DNA of 50,280 nucleotides from CAYNRA01 sp964399465 (lineage in GTDB: Bacteria; Bacteroidota; Bacteroidia; Cytophagales; Spirosomataceae), in assembly GCA_964399465.1 (NCBI GenBank), contig CAYNRA010000011.1:1-50280 (forward strand), read 5' to 3'. The notes beneath the pieces are model-generated. The model was given only the letters and a program-made list of their open reading frames with translations. It ran no database searches and was not told the DNA's origin. Of the stretch, positions 1-8,906 are shown in pieces (position 1 is the stretch's first letter; each line of letters begins with the position of its first letter). The translations under genes and the position numbers were made by a program.

Positions 1-1
1 T

Positions 2-751
2 GAACCAAATCCGAATACTGATGCTGTTTTTGTTTACTGTATTATAAATCCGGATGAGGAAATTACCCATCTTACATTAAATAAATTTTATAATGTAAAT
101 ACGGTAATCCCAGTAGATAGTGGAAAAAGTATTGAAAATGCGGAAATCAAGATAATTGGAGATAAACAGAGTTTAGATTTGGTATATGATTCAAAAAGGC
201 AACGTTATGAAGCGCCATCAAAAGGGTTTTTCGAATCTGAAAAAACATACAATTTGCAGATTGCGCACGAGAATAAGAACTATCGTGCAACCACAACAAT
301 ACCACCAAAACATATTATTCAAGTTAAAAACATTCAAAAAGACAATAATTTAGTAACGATGGAAATAGGCTGGAGCAAAATTGGAAATGTTCCTGTTCAC
401 TTTGCTATTTTTGGTCAGGTAGAACTTTCTGCTACTTCTTTTGGATTTTTTAATTTTGGCAATACCGCTGGGGTTTGGAAATCCAAAAAAACAAGCGCCT
501 ATTATGAAACTCCTATTGGAAATTTCATTTTTCCCGCCACCTACTCAAAAAGTAGAGTAAATCTAACGTTAAAGTCGCAAGAACCTATTTGGGGAGATTT
601 TGAGGACAATCTTATCCATGTTCAGAACCGAACCTCTTTTTCAAAAAATTTCGAGTCGCCTTTGTTTTTTAAGTTTAATGTAGAAGGTGCCTACGGAATT
701 TTTTCTTCGTTTCAAGAAAATCACGTAACAATTGAATTAAATCAAAACTAG
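2..751 (+). CDS. DUF4249 family protein, 5' truncated by window edge
   Basis: The frame is open from base 2 to a TAG at 749-751, so about 249 C-terminal residues are visible and the true start lies upstream. Phrases such as VDSGKSIENAEIKI followed by short beta-strand blocks fit the middle of DUF4249 proteins, which are surface or periplasmic lipoproteins of Bacteroidota. From family knowledge these usually sit just downstream of a TonB-dependent outer-membrane receptor, so one may lie left of the window; that is inference. The next gene starts one base after the stop, so the two are cotranscribed. The family has no established biochemical function. The assignment rests on overall resemblance rather than a catalytic motif. 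Confidence 0.6.
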   Translation, partial: EPNPNTDAVFVYCIINPDEEITHLTLNKFYNVNTVIPVDSGKSIENAEIKIIGDKQSLDLVYDSKRQRYEAPSKGFFESEKTYNLQIAHENKNYRATTTIPPKHIIQVKNIQKDNNLVTMEIGWSKIGNVPVHFAIFGQVELSATSFGFFNFGNTAGVWKSKKTSAYYETPIGNFIFPATYSKSRVNLTLKSQEPIWGDFEDNLIHVQNRTSFSKNFESPLFFKFNVEGAYGIFSSFQENHVTIELNQN

Positions 752-752
752 T

Positions 753-1211
753 ATGAAAAAGACTCTCGCGTTCGTATTCCTTGTTTTTATCTCATGCGAA
801 AATGAAATTATGCAAGAAATGCAAAATTTCAATGGCGTTTGGAGGTTAAAATCTTCAAAGAAAGCAAAACTGTTAGAAAATGCAGGGATTACCCATTTTG
901 ATTTTGGCGATGGTATTTTTAGCCGGAAATCCAGCAAATCAGAAAATGTTGGAAAAATAGCTTTCATGTTAAATGACATGAAAGAGAAAAAATTTCAAGC
1001 AACTTTTAGAGTAACAAAACCCACCAAACTAACATTTCAATGGATAGAAGATTATCGCGTTATTCAGGAGGGAACTTTCAGCGGCTCTCAACCTACGCAA
1101 CTTTCCAAAGACTTAGAAAGTAACTATGCTGGCGAATGGAATTATCGTTTTAATAATCAAGAACTTATTCTCATTCAGGAAAACGATACACTCCGTTTTC
1201 AAAAGCCATAA
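753..1211 (+). CDS. Small hypothetical lipoprotein downstream of DUF4249 gene
   Basis: This 152-residue protein begins MKKTLAFVFLVFISC, a short lysine start, a hydrophobic core and a cysteine at residue 15 that reads as a lipobox. The mature protein would be a lipid-anchored envelope protein. The rest is mixed beta/polar with several Trp residues (VWRLK, EWNYRF) and could be a small lipocalin-like beta barrel; that is only an impression. The ATG is one base after the DUF4249 stop, so it is translationally coupled and probably works in the same envelope complex. I do not recognise a named family. Confidence 0.6.
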   Translation: MKKTLAFVFLVFISCENEIMQEMQNFNGVWRLKSSKKAKLLENAGITHFDFGDGIFSRKSSKSENVGKIAFMLNDMKEKKFQATFRVTKPTKLTFQWIEDYRVIQEGTFSGSQPTQLSKDLESNYAGEWNYRFNNQELILIQENDTLRFQKP

Positions 1212-1716
1212 GTACACGTTTATAAATAAATTAACTTTATAACTTTCCAGTTTATGTATAATCAACTGACTAATAAGTACTTAAATATTTATTTTGAGAA
1301 ATAAGTTGCATACATAGAATACGTCGTGCCTATATTTGAGAATAAAATATACACTACAAATACGAGATAAACGCATTCTTTCCAAAAGTGAACGCCCAAT
1401 AGCCTCAAATCGTAAGAGAGTTTACATCGAAGTACTCGACATTTTAAAAAAATGAACGCTTACAAGCGTTGATTACCCCTTATTTCCTAGCTATTTTTCC
1501 CTTGATTAACTAGTACATTTTCAAATTTTGTACTAGTAGATCATCGGATTTACTGATTCGAATCCACGAAATTACAATTTATTGAACGTGAAGTTGTATT
1601 ATCACGTTTCAAGAGTTACCAAATTGAAACTTAAAACAAGTATTTTCTACAAAACCTACACCAAAAAATCAAGAAAATCATTTACTTGCAAAACGAACTA
1701 ACCCTAATTTTAAACA
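1212..1716. other. AT-rich intergenic region with two dyads
   Basis: This 505-bp stretch has no convincing reading frame on either strand. It holds a short dyad at 1455-1470 (AACGCTT-AC-AAGCGTT) and a longer one at 1509-1537, annotated separately. It separates the lipoprotein operon from the permease gene and probably carries the permease promoter, but I see no clean TAnnTTTG box close to 1717. Confidence 0.5.
1509..1537. repeat. Perfect 9-bp inverted repeat upstream of permease
   Basis: ACTAGTACA (1509-1517) and TGTACTAGT (1529-1537) are exact reverse complements separated by 11 bases. No T-run follows on either side, so it is not an intrinsic terminator. It lies about 180 bp before the permease start and could be a regulator binding site; that role is inferred. 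Confidence 0.35.
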
Positions 1717-3168
1717 ATGTCTGGATTTAAAAGAGAAATTAAGCTTTTTGATGCTGTCATGCTCGTTTCTGGTTCAATGATTGGCTCAGGAATTTTTGTA
1801 GTAAGTGCTGATGTAGCGCGCCAAGTAGGATCGACCGGATGGCTATTGACCTCTTGGCTACTGGCAGGACTGTTAACTATGATTGGCGCCTTATCGTATG
1901 GTGAATTGACAGCCATGTATCCACAAGCAGGTGGACAATATGTGTTTTTACAAAAAGCTTACGGCAAATTACTAGGTTTTTTATATGGTTGGTCTTTTTT
2001 TACGGTAATTCAAACGGGCACAATTGCCGCAGTAGCCGTAGCATTTGCAAAGTATTCTGCAGTTCTATTTCCAAATTTGATTAGTGATACAAACGCTTGG
2101 TTTACTTTGGGTGAAACCTCTTTTAAAATTACCTCTCAACGGATGTTAGCCATTGCTTGTATTGCCCTACTGACTTGGATAAATACACGGGGTGTAAACT
2201 TTGGGAAAATAATTCAAAATATATTTAGTAGCACCAAATTGGTGGCTATGGGCTTGTTAATCGTCTTAGGATTCACCTTGGGGGCAAGTTCTGAGGTAAT
2301 CGACCTCAACTTTACAAATATATTTGATGCCAGTCAGTCAACAGTTTCAAATGGCATCTTACAAGTCGAAAATCTAACATTTATCGGAATCATCCTCGCT
2401 ATTGGGGTAACACAAGTAGGAACTTTGTTTTCATCCGATTCTTGGACAGGTTTGGCCTCGGCAGGTGAAGAAGTAGTAAATCCAACCAAAACAATACCAC
2501 GTGGACTGGCAATTGGCACTTTACTAGTTACAGTATTGTATTTTTTGATGAATGTGGCCTATTTAACCATATTGCCTTTAAAAGGAGATCCAAATGGAAT
2601 CGATGTAATGGCGCGCGGAATTCAGTTTGCTAGTGAAGATCGAGTTGCAGCAGCTGCAGCCACTGTCATTGGAGGGCCCAATTTCACAATTTTTGTGGCT
2701 ATACTAATCATGGTCTCCACTTTTGGCTGCAATAACGGTATCATATTGGCAGGTTCAAGAGTGTATTATACCATGGCAAAAGATGGTTTATTTTTCAAGA
2801 ATTTTGGAAAATTAAACAGTAAAGGAGTTCCACAAAATGCACTTTGGTGGCAATGTGTTTGGGCTGGAGTTTTATGCTTAAGTGGCAAATATGGCGATTT
2901 ACTTGATTATCTAATGGCTGTAGTTATCTTGTTTTATATATTTACTATTTTTGGAATATTTATCCTAAGAAAAAAAGAACCACAAATCGAACGCCCTATC
3001 AAAGCCCCTTTATTCCCATTTTTGCCTGCACTGTATATCGTTTTAGCTATGATTTTGGTGGTGATATTATACATTGAAAAACCACAATTCACCCTTCCTG
3101 GTTTAGGAATTGTTTTGCTCGGAATTCCTGTTTTTTATTTGTTTAAAACGACAAACAAGGAAAAGTAA
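1717..3168 (+). CDS. APC superfamily amino acid permease
   Basis: This 483-residue protein is very hydrophobic, with about 12 predicted membrane segments. Near residue 20 it has the glycine-rich GSMIGSGIF motif of helix 1, and then GELTAMYPQAGGQYVFL, typical of amino acid-polyamine-organocation transporters. It should import amino acids (or exchange them) across the inner membrane, using a proton gradient or antiport. Length fits the family. It stands alone, with long non-coding DNA on both sides, so it is probably monocistronic. The substrate cannot be read from the sequence. ATG at 1717 gives the expected short cytoplasmic N-terminus (SGFKREIKLFD). Confidence 0.85.
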   Translation: MSGFKREIKLFDAVMLVSGSMIGSGIFVVSADVARQVGSTGWLLTSWLLAGLLTMIGALSYGELTAMYPQAGGQYVFLQKAYGKLLGFLYGWSFFTVIQTGTIAAVAVAFAKYSAVLFPNLISDTNAWFTLGETSFKITSQRMLAIACIALLTWINTRGVNFGKIIQNIFSSTKLVAMGLLIVLGFTLGASSEVIDLNFTNIFDASQSTVSNGILQVENLTFIGIILAIGVTQVGTLFSSDSWTGLASAGEEVVNPTKTIPRGLAIGTLLVTVLYFLMNVAYLTILPLKGDPNGIDVMARGIQFASEDRVAAAAATVIGGPNFTIFVAILIMVSTFGCNNGIILAGSRVYYTMAKDGLFFKNFGKLNSKGVPQNALWWQCVWAGVLCLSGKYGDLLDYLMAVVILFYIFTIFGIFILRKKEPQIERPIKAPLFPFLPALYIVLAMILVVILYIEKPQFTLPGLGIVLLGIPVFYLFKTTNKEK

Positions 3169-3389
3169 TCGAATCGTGGTAATATCTGTACATCATTCAT
3201 TGATACTTGGGGTAACATTTGATTTTTAGACTTTTACTTGTCTTACTCCTCTATCTTAAGACGGCAAAATAGAGAAATCTGAGTATAAAAAATAGGACTT
3301 CCCTCTTCTGCAACTTTGCATTACCTTCATGCCAGAGTAAATGATGGATTTTATTCGTATCCATTTGAAATACGAACAACTACGAAGAG

Positions 3390-3435
3390 TTTTTTCAAGC
3401 TACTGTCCTCATGTGAAGACAGTAGCTTGAAAAAA
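3390..3435. repeat. Perfect 18-bp inverted repeat with 10-nt loop
   Basis: The arms at 3390-3407 and 3418-3435 are exact reverse complements (TTTTTTCAAGCTACTGTC and its complement). The loop is CTCATGTGAA. On both strands the T-run comes before the GC-bearing stem and the A-run after it. That is the reverse of an intrinsic terminator, so the transcript would form a long hairpin without a trailing U-tract. It ends five bases before a possible ATG at 3441. Confidence 0.6.
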
Positions 3436-3440
3436 TAAAA

Positions 3441-3611
3441 ATGATAGAAAAACTAGAAGGAAGATGGGCTGTAGAGGAAATGAATTAATGCAGTATCATT
3501 ACCCAAAATGATTTCTTCATTATACCTTCGAGCGATGCCTATATTCTGTTTCATAACTGGAAAGACAGTCCCCCCTATTTCATTTCATTGAAATCACTTT
3601 ACTATGCATAA
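3441..3611 (+). pseudogene. Possible decayed small ORF with one in-frame stop
   Basis: A frame starting ATG at 3441 reads MIEKLEGRWAVEEMN, meets a TAA at 3486-3488, and then stays open in the same frame for 40 more codons (FFIIPSSDAYILFHNWKDS within it) to a TAA at 3609-3611. The residue mix after the stop looks protein-like, so this may be a 56-codon gene broken by one nonsense change. A chance open frame of this size is also quite possible in AT-rich DNA. No family is recognised. Confidence 0.2.
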
Positions 3612-3648
3612 GCACAATCAGTTTTTAAAACATTTCCAGCTTTTTTTG

Positions 3649-3656
3649 TATTTTTG
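3649..3656 (+). promoter_or_regulatory. Candidate -7 box for umuDC
   Basis: TATTTTTG matches the Bacteroidota -7 consensus TAnnTTTG and would start transcription about 25 bases before the umuD ATG. No clear -33 TTG is visible at the usual spacing and no obvious LexA-like dyad overlaps it. Confidence 0.35.
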
Positions 3657-3685
3657 ATGAGATACGATTCAATCTAATTTATCCA

Positions 3686-4135
3686 ATGCGTCTTTCCAAA
3701 ATACATACATCCGCTCATATTGATTTCTATTCGGCTGATAACCAAACGGAATTGTCTTTGCCGTATGTGAAAGAAGGTATCTCAGCGGGCTTTCCTTCGC
3801 CTGCTAATGATTTTTTAGATACCAGTATTGACCTCAATAAAGAGCTCATTCGGAATCCGTCTTCGACCTTTTATGGACGTGTTCGCGGAGATTCCATGCG
3901 CGATGCCGGTATTCACGATGGAGATTTATTGGTCATTGACAAAAGCCTAGAACCGCAAAATGGAAAAATTGCCGTTTGTTTCATAGACGGTGAATTTACC
4001 GTAAAGAAAATCAAAATTGAACATGATTGTATTTGGTTAATGCCTGCAAATGAGAGTTTTAAACCAATTAAGGTAACAAAAGACAATGAATTTATGGTTT
4101 GGGGGATTGTCATCAATGTCATTAAATTCTTCTAA
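3686..4135 (+). CDS. umuD: UmuD-like autoproteolytic subunit of DNA polymerase V
   Basis: This 149-residue S24-family protein has every UmuD landmark. The self-cleavage site is Ala34-Gly35 in SAGFPSPAND (Cys-Gly in E. coli), the nucleophile is Ser70 in RVRGDSMRDAGI, and the general base is Lys107 in EFTVKKI. After DNA damage, RecA filaments would trigger self-cleavage to UmuD', which joins UmuC as an error-prone translesion polymerase. There is no N-terminal DNA-binding domain, which separates it from LexA. umuC follows after only 5 bases, so the two are one operon. SOS control is expected from the family, but no operator was identified. Confidence 0.93.
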   Translation: MRLSKIHTSAHIDFYSADNQTELSLPYVKEGISAGFPSPANDFLDTSIDLNKELIRNPSSTFYGRVRGDSMRDAGIHDGDLLVIDKSLEPQNGKIAVCFIDGEFTVKKIKIEHDCIWLMPANESFKPIKVTKDNEFMVWGIVINVIKFF

Positions 4136-4140
4136 AAAAC

Positions 4141-5445
4141 ATGTTTGCATTGGTGGACTGCAACAATTTTTATGCTTCCTGCGAACGTGTTTTTAATCCA
4201 AACCTACGTGAGAAACCGGTTGTTGTCTTGTCTAATAACGACGGTTGCGTGATTGCTCGAAGCAACGAGGCCAAAGCTGTGGGAATTCCAATGGGTGCAC
4301 CTGCATTTCAGTATCAATCCTTGTTTGAGCAGCAAAACGTACACGTGTTTTCGGCTAATTTTGCCTTGTATGGGGATATGAGTATGCGCGTCATGCAAAT
4401 ACTTTCCGGTTTTGCACCCGATATTGAAATTTACAGCATTGACGAAGCTTTCCTCGATTTTTCTGGATTTCGTTCGGAAACTTTGGAGAAAATCGGTCAG
4501 GAGATGGTATATAAAGTATTCAAATCTACAGGAATTCCGATAAGTGTAGGCTTTGCCCCTACCAAAGCATTAGCAAAAGTAGCTAACCGGATTGCTAAAA
4601 AATTTCCCGAAAGAACGAATCATGTGTATCTCATTGACTCAGAGGAAAAGCGTATCAAAGCCCTTAAATGGCTCAAAGTAGAAGATATTTGGGGAATTGG
4701 CAGACGTTTCGCCAAAAAATTACATGATTTACGGGTGACAACTGCATGGGAATTTACTCAACTGAACGGGCAGTATGTTCACCGCACATTTCAGGTGGTT
4801 GGATTGCGTTTGCAACGAGAATTACAAGGCATTCCTACGCGTAAACTAGACGAAGTTCAAGCCAAAAAAAACATTGCTACAACACGTTCCTTCGAGAAAA
4901 ACTACCATACATTTGAAGAATTGAAGGAACGAATCGCAACGTTTTCGGTTATTTGTGCAGAAAAACTCCGCCGGCAGCATTCCGCATGCCAAACGGTTTT
5001 GGTTTTTTTACAATCCAATCGTTTTCGGAAAGATTTGCCCCAATATAACAAGAGTATTGTTGTCTCATTACCGTTTGCAACAAATTCAAGCATTGAAATC
5101 ACCCATTTTGCTTTGCAAGGGCTCCGAAAAATAATAAAAGAAGGAATTTCTTATAAAAAAGCAGGCGTAATTGTCATGGACTTCATACCCGAAAATCAGA
5201 GTCAATATACCCTATTTCAGCAATCCAACCCCAAGCACAAAGCATTGATGCAGGCAATGGATTATTTGAACAAAAGCATTGGGCAGCAAAAAATTAAATT
5301 AGCTATTCAGGATAAAGACCGTGTTTGGAAAATGAAACAGGAACAATTATCTCCGCGCTACACTACCCGTTTGAAGGAAATTATCACCATTCAAGCTCAA
5401 GAAAGTGACCAAGAAGACGACACAACCAAGAAAACGAGTGCTTGA
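4141..5445 (+). CDS. umuC: UmuC-like Y-family DNA polymerase V catalytic subunit
   Basis: This 434-residue protein starts FALVDCNNFYASCERVF, carrying the first catalytic Asp6. The second catalytic pair is Asp101-Glu102 in YSIDEAFLDFSG. The palm is followed by helix-hairpin-helix and little-finger regions. The C-terminus from about residue 365 (NPKHKALMQAMDYLNKSIG) matches the DUF4113 tail usual in UmuC, and the length is standard. It copies past lesions that block the replicative polymerase, together with UmuD'. It is the second gene of the umuDC operon. The acidic-polar tail (ESDQEDDTTKKTSA) is probably disordered. Confidence 0.95.
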   Translation: MFALVDCNNFYASCERVFNPNLREKPVVVLSNNDGCVIARSNEAKAVGIPMGAPAFQYQSLFEQQNVHVFSANFALYGDMSMRVMQILSGFAPDIEIYSIDEAFLDFSGFRSETLEKIGQEMVYKVFKSTGIPISVGFAPTKALAKVANRIAKKFPERTNHVYLIDSEEKRIKALKWLKVEDIWGIGRRFAKKLHDLRVTTAWEFTQLNGQYVHRTFQVVGLRLQRELQGIPTRKLDEVQAKKNIATTRSFEKNYHTFEELKERIATFSVICAEKLRRQHSACQTVLVFLQSNRFRKDLPQYNKSIVVSLPFATNSSIEITHFALQGLRKIIKEGISYKKAGVIVMDFIPENQSQYTLFQQSNPKHKALMQAMDYLNKSIGQQKIKLAIQDKDRVWKMKQEQLSPRYTTRLKEIITIQAQESDQEDDTTKKTSA

Positions 5446-5470
5446 ATACCAAAAATTCATTTTTTTACGC

Positions 5471-5478
5471 TAATTTTG
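5471..5478 (+). promoter_or_regulatory. Candidate -7 box for methyltransferase-hemW operon
   Basis: TAATTTTG matches TAnnTTTG and lies 28 bases before the ATG at 5507. A TTG lies 25 bases upstream (5443-5445), slightly further than the usual -33 spacing. Confidence 0.4.
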
Positions 5479-5506
5479 GGCTCATTTTTATCTATTTATT
5501 GACTTT

Positions 5507-6289
5507 ATGAGTTACGCAACTACTGAAATCACGAGCGCTGAAATACCTTCGGATAATCCTGTTCATCAGCGTCTTTATTTTCCTTACGAAGAAGCAGCCA
5601 AACGTATTCATGGACGTGTTTTAGAGCTTGGTTGCGGCTGGGGAAGAGGCGTTGAAAAGCTCATTGCAGCGTGCGACCACTTCACGGGATTAGATAAAAA
5701 TGAAGCCCTCATTGCAGCGCTGCAAGCCAAACACCCAAACCATTATTTCAATACCGTTGATTTGCCATCCTTGGTTGAATTTGCTGACAATTCCTTTGAT
5801 TTTGTCGTTACATTTCAAGTTATTGAGCACATTCAAGACGATCACCGTTTTTTACAAGAAGCGCACCGCGTACTCAAACCAGGTGGAAAACTTTTTTTAA
5901 CGACAGTAAACAAAGATTATTCTTTGAGCAGAAACCCATGGCACGTACGTGAATACAAGACCTCTGAACTACGTGGCTTGATGCAAAAATATTTTTGTAA
6001 ACTAGAAACGTGGGGAATAGACGGAAACGAAAAAGTGTGGGCTTACTACGAGCAAAACAAAATCTCTGTCAACCGCATCATGCGTTGGGATATTTTTGAT
6101 TTACAACATAGATTACCTGCTTGGATGTTGCGCATTCCGTATGAATTTCTGAATCGTCGCAATAGAAATAAGCTACTCGACGAAACAGACGGCTTGGCAG
6201 CTTCTATCCAATGGGATGATCATTTTTTGAGTGAAACGCCCGAAAATTGCATTGACTTTTTCTTCATCGGCACAAAAAGTGTGAAATAA
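5507..6289 (+). CDS. Class I SAM-dependent methyltransferase
   Basis: The 260-residue protein has the SAM-binding motif I VLELGCGWGRGVEKL at about residues 43-57, an acidic residue ending strand 2 (FTGLDKNE), and the post-motif block FQVIEHIQDDHRFLQEAHRVLKPGGKLFLTT of the Methyltransf_11 fold. It transfers a methyl group from S-adenosylmethionine, but the acceptor is unknown. Relatives act on ubiquinone/menaquinone precursors, lipids and sugars. hemW starts 6 bases after its stop, so the two are cotranscribed. This may only reflect packing rather than a shared pathway. Confidence 0.8.
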   Translation: MSYATTEITSAEIPSDNPVHQRLYFPYEEAAKRIHGRVLELGCGWGRGVEKLIAACDHFTGLDKNEALIAALQAKHPNHYFNTVDLPSLVEFADNSFDFVVTFQVIEHIQDDHRFLQEAHRVLKPGGKLFLTTVNKDYSLSRNPWHVREYKTSELRGLMQKYFCKLETWGIDGNEKVWAYYEQNKISVNRIMRWDIFDLQHRLPAWMLRIPYEFLNRRNRNKLLDETDGLAASIQWDDHFLSETPENCIDFFFIGTKSVK

Positions 6290-6295
6290 CAGCGT

Positions 6296-7474
6296 ATGCA
6301 CCTGTATATTCATGTTCCTTTTTGCCGCCGTGCATGCCACTATTGCGACTTCCATTTCAGTACCAATCTCACGACTAAATCTGCGCTCACTAGAGCAATG
6401 ATTGAAGAAATGGATTTACGCAAAGCTTATCTGCCAACTCAATCCTTGGAAACCATTTATTTTGGCGGCGGAACTCCCTCTTTATTGAATATCAACGAAT
6501 TATATGACATTTTTGAGAAAATTCATGCCTTATTTCTGGTAAGTCCTACCGCAGAAATTACCTTAGAAGCAAATCCAGATGATATCACAGCAGAACGAAT
6601 CAAGGTATGGCAGAAGTTCGGAATCAATCGGTTAAGTATTGGGATTCAGACCTTTGACGAATATCAACTGGCTTTTCTAAACCGCATACACACCGCAGTA
6701 CATGCAGAAAATTGTGTAAAAATTGCGCAAGATTCTGGGATAGATGACTTATCTATTGACCTCATTTATGGCATTGATCCCGTGGCAAGCTACGCCAAAG
6801 CAATCAAGAGAAAATGGGTAACTCCCCCCGCTGACCGACATCAAATTTGGCAAAATGACCTAGAAAAAGCTATGAAATTGAATGTCACTCATCTTTCTTC
6901 GTATTGCTTGACGATAGAAGAAAAAACCGTTTTTGGTCAGTGGCAAAAGACAAATAAACTTCCCGAACCTGACGATATATTTGCCGAAGAACAATTTAAA
7001 ATTTTACTTGATTATACAGTAAATCACGGTTTTGAACAATATGAAATTTCAAATTTTGCTCGAAATCAAAAATATGCAAGACACAATACGTCCTATTGGC
7101 TAGGCGAACCATATCTTGGCATTGGTCCCTCTGCCCACTCATTCAATGGAACAAGCAGACAGCATAGTATTGCCAATAATGCCTTGTATATCAAGGGTGT
7201 AGAAGAGAAAAACATTCCTTTTACACTAGAAAACCTTAGCCCTACAGACGAAGCAAATGAATATATTATGACGGGGCTTCGTACCAAATGGGGAGTTTCT
7301 CTTGCTAAAGTTCAGGAAAAATTTAGAACTGATTTGCCCGCTTCTTTTTTTCAAATCGTTGAAAAATACAAAAACCAAGGAAAGCTAACGGAGTCCGAGA
7401 ACCAATTATTTTTAACCAAAGAAGGCAAATTTTTAGCCGACGGCATCGCAAGTGATTTATTTTTGGGCGAATGA
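6296..7474 (+). CDS. hemW: HemW-type radical SAM protein (heme chaperone)
   Basis: This 392-residue protein opens with HVPFCRRACHYCDFH. Cys10, Cys14 and Cys17 form the CxxxCxxC site for the 4Fe-4S cluster, followed by IYFGGGTPSLL and SIGIQTFDE, all typical of the HemW/HemN family. The shorter N-terminus and missing HemN-specific leader point to HemW, a heme-binding protein that delivers heme to respiratory enzymes, rather than coproporphyrinogen dehydrogenase. Databases often call it HemN. Its last 18 bases overlap the end of the gene on the opposite strand. Confidence 0.88.
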   Translation: MHLYIHVPFCRRACHYCDFHFSTNLTTKSALTRAMIEEMDLRKAYLPTQSLETIYFGGGTPSLLNINELYDIFEKIHALFLVSPTAEITLEANPDDITAERIKVWQKFGINRLSIGIQTFDEYQLAFLNRIHTAVHAENCVKIAQDSGIDDLSIDLIYGIDPVASYAKAIKRKWVTPPADRHQIWQNDLEKAMKLNVTHLSSYCLTIEEKTVFGQWQKTNKLPEPDDIFAEEQFKILLDYTVNHGFEQYEISNFARNQKYARHNTSYWLGEPYLGIGPSAHSFNGTSRQHSIANNALYIKGVEEKNIPFTLENLSPTDEANEYIMTGLRTKWGVSLAKVQEKFRTDLPASFFQIVEKYKNQGKLTESENQLFLTKEGKFLADGIASDLFLGE

Positions 7475-8710
7475 CAATCCCATGTAAATTAGTGCGGGTA
7501 AATGCGCTGCTTTTTGTCCGAAAAGCCCATTAATCGACTGCATTCCGGCAACCAGCGGCCCTGCTTGTGCATGGAAACCAACCCCCCATCTTCCATTTTG
7601 TGCATTGAGTTGCATAGGGAAACTGATTTGTCCTTTTTGCGCTTGAAAACGAGGATAAAGCAGGAATTGAGCATTTGATTCAGCGGTTTCTGTAAACTCC
7701 AACATAGTTGTCCAAACGGAACCAACAGACCAACCTGTATTTCCAATAAAAATCTCAGCAGATACATGACGCAAAGGCGAAAAGCCTCCTTCCATCGTAA
7801 TTTGACGTTGCCCGTCCGCAATTAAATTGTAATTGAGAATATCTTTTCCAACATCTCCCGACCAATCAGATTCGGAACGATTCAAATTGAGCCCGAAATA
7901 GGTCGGTGATACTTGAGAAAGTTGATGAATCCCTTGGTTGATGAAACTCAAACCGAATGTCGCCCATTTCGCTTCTGGACGTGGATGAAACCATTTTTTT
8001 TCTCCTTCGAATGAATTTTCAGACTCATCTTTTCGATGAATGGAGTAAATTAGTCCCCAGTCCACGCCTGTTGCTTGTTGATTGAACGAAAAAAGCGACT
8101 TTAATTGAAAACCAACCTCGTACTGATTCGTCACAGACTCCAACGAAGGTCCAAGCAAACTGACAGCTTGGTGATATTGCCAATCATACCGACGAATTGT
8201 TCCTCCTACCGCCAACGTATGTTGCTTGAAACGAATGGGATACGCATACGAAAAATTAACAGATTGAACTGCATCGGCACGGTAAGAACCTGACGGAAAC
8301 AACTGTCTAGAGCCCGGCACACCATTAAATATTAAATCGATATTTCCTGTGGAATGATGGATAGCTTGATAAAAATAATCGAAAGCAATTGAACCAAATT
8401 TCTTTGTATTTATCTGAATACCAGGACCTTGCACCAAAGAACTCTGGGCTCTTCGCGCTGTTTGCGAAGGAGTATTGCCTGTTTGCGAACCGATAATGCG
8501 CTCGTCAAATACTTGATTTGTAGCCACTTGCATGGACAGAAGCCCGACGGAAATCTGTACTTTTTTATCTGTGCCTAAAGCAATCGAAGCTGCGTTTCCA
8601 TGCACTTTTTGCACACCAACTCCATGTAGCTGCCAAAGTTCGGGTGACTGCGCTGAGGCAGCCAAGGAAAGCAAGAGACAAAACGATAAAATTTGTTGAG
8701 GGAACCGCAT
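7457..8710 (-). CDS. Putative outer-membrane beta-barrel protein
   Basis: This 417-residue protein has a clear signal peptide (MRFPQQILSFCLLLSLAASAQ, cleavage after about residue 20). The rest is alternating hydrophobic/polar strand segments rich in Gly, Tyr, Phe and Trp, ending in an aromatic strand (YMGLSFAQK). This fits a porin-like barrel of about 14-16 strands in the outer membrane. I could not tie it to a named family; proteins of this kind in Bacteroidota often belong to T9SS accessory or DUF5723-like groups. Its 3' end overlaps hemW in convergent orientation. It probably has its own promoter in the 196-bp gap shared with nagA. Confidence 0.6.
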   Translation of the reverse strand: MRFPQQILSFCLLLSLAASAQSPELWQLHGVGVQKVHGNAASIALGTDKKVQISVGLLSMQVATNQVFDERIIGSQTGNTPSQTARRAQSSLVQGPGIQINTKKFGSIAFDYFYQAIHHSTGNIDLIFNGVPGSRQLFPSGSYRADAVQSVNFSYAYPIRFKQHTLAVGGTIRRYDWQYHQAVSLLGPSLESVTNQYEVGFQLKSLFSFNQQATGVDWGLIYSIHRKDESENSFEGEKKWFHPRPEAKWATFGLSFINQGIHQLSQVSPTYFGLNLNRSESDWSGDVGKDILNYNLIADGQRQITMEGGFSPLRHVSAEIFIGNTGWSVGSVWTTMLEFTETAESNAQFLLYPRFQAQKGQISFPMQLNAQNGRWGVGFHAQAGPLVAGMQSINGLFGQKAAHLPALIYMGLSFAQK

Positions 8711-8906
8711 AAATTGTAAAATAGATAGATTTTAAATGACAAATTAAAGGATTATTTCAAGATACCTCATTAATTTTATGCATTTCCATTCAAACAAAGA
8801 GAATAAACGGTTTCTTACACTTCTTGAACACGTTGTTTTCTGATGTTTTACCTACGAAATAGAACAAGAACAGTATTCTCTAAACATTGAAAAATCAGTA
8901 TATTAC

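Larger units (their letters stand above)
3169..3685. other. Intergenic region between permease and umuD
   Basis: No intact gene is seen in these 517 bases. The region holds an 18-bp inverted repeat (3390-3435), a possible decayed small reading frame (3441-3611) and a promoter-like -7 box for umuD (3649-3656), each listed separately. The first 220 bases show nothing further. Confidence 0.5.

Noticed and set aside
3390..3435. Hairpin as an intrinsic terminator of the permease gene
   Set aside because: The T-run precedes and the A-run follows the stem on both strands, so no U-tract trails the hairpin.
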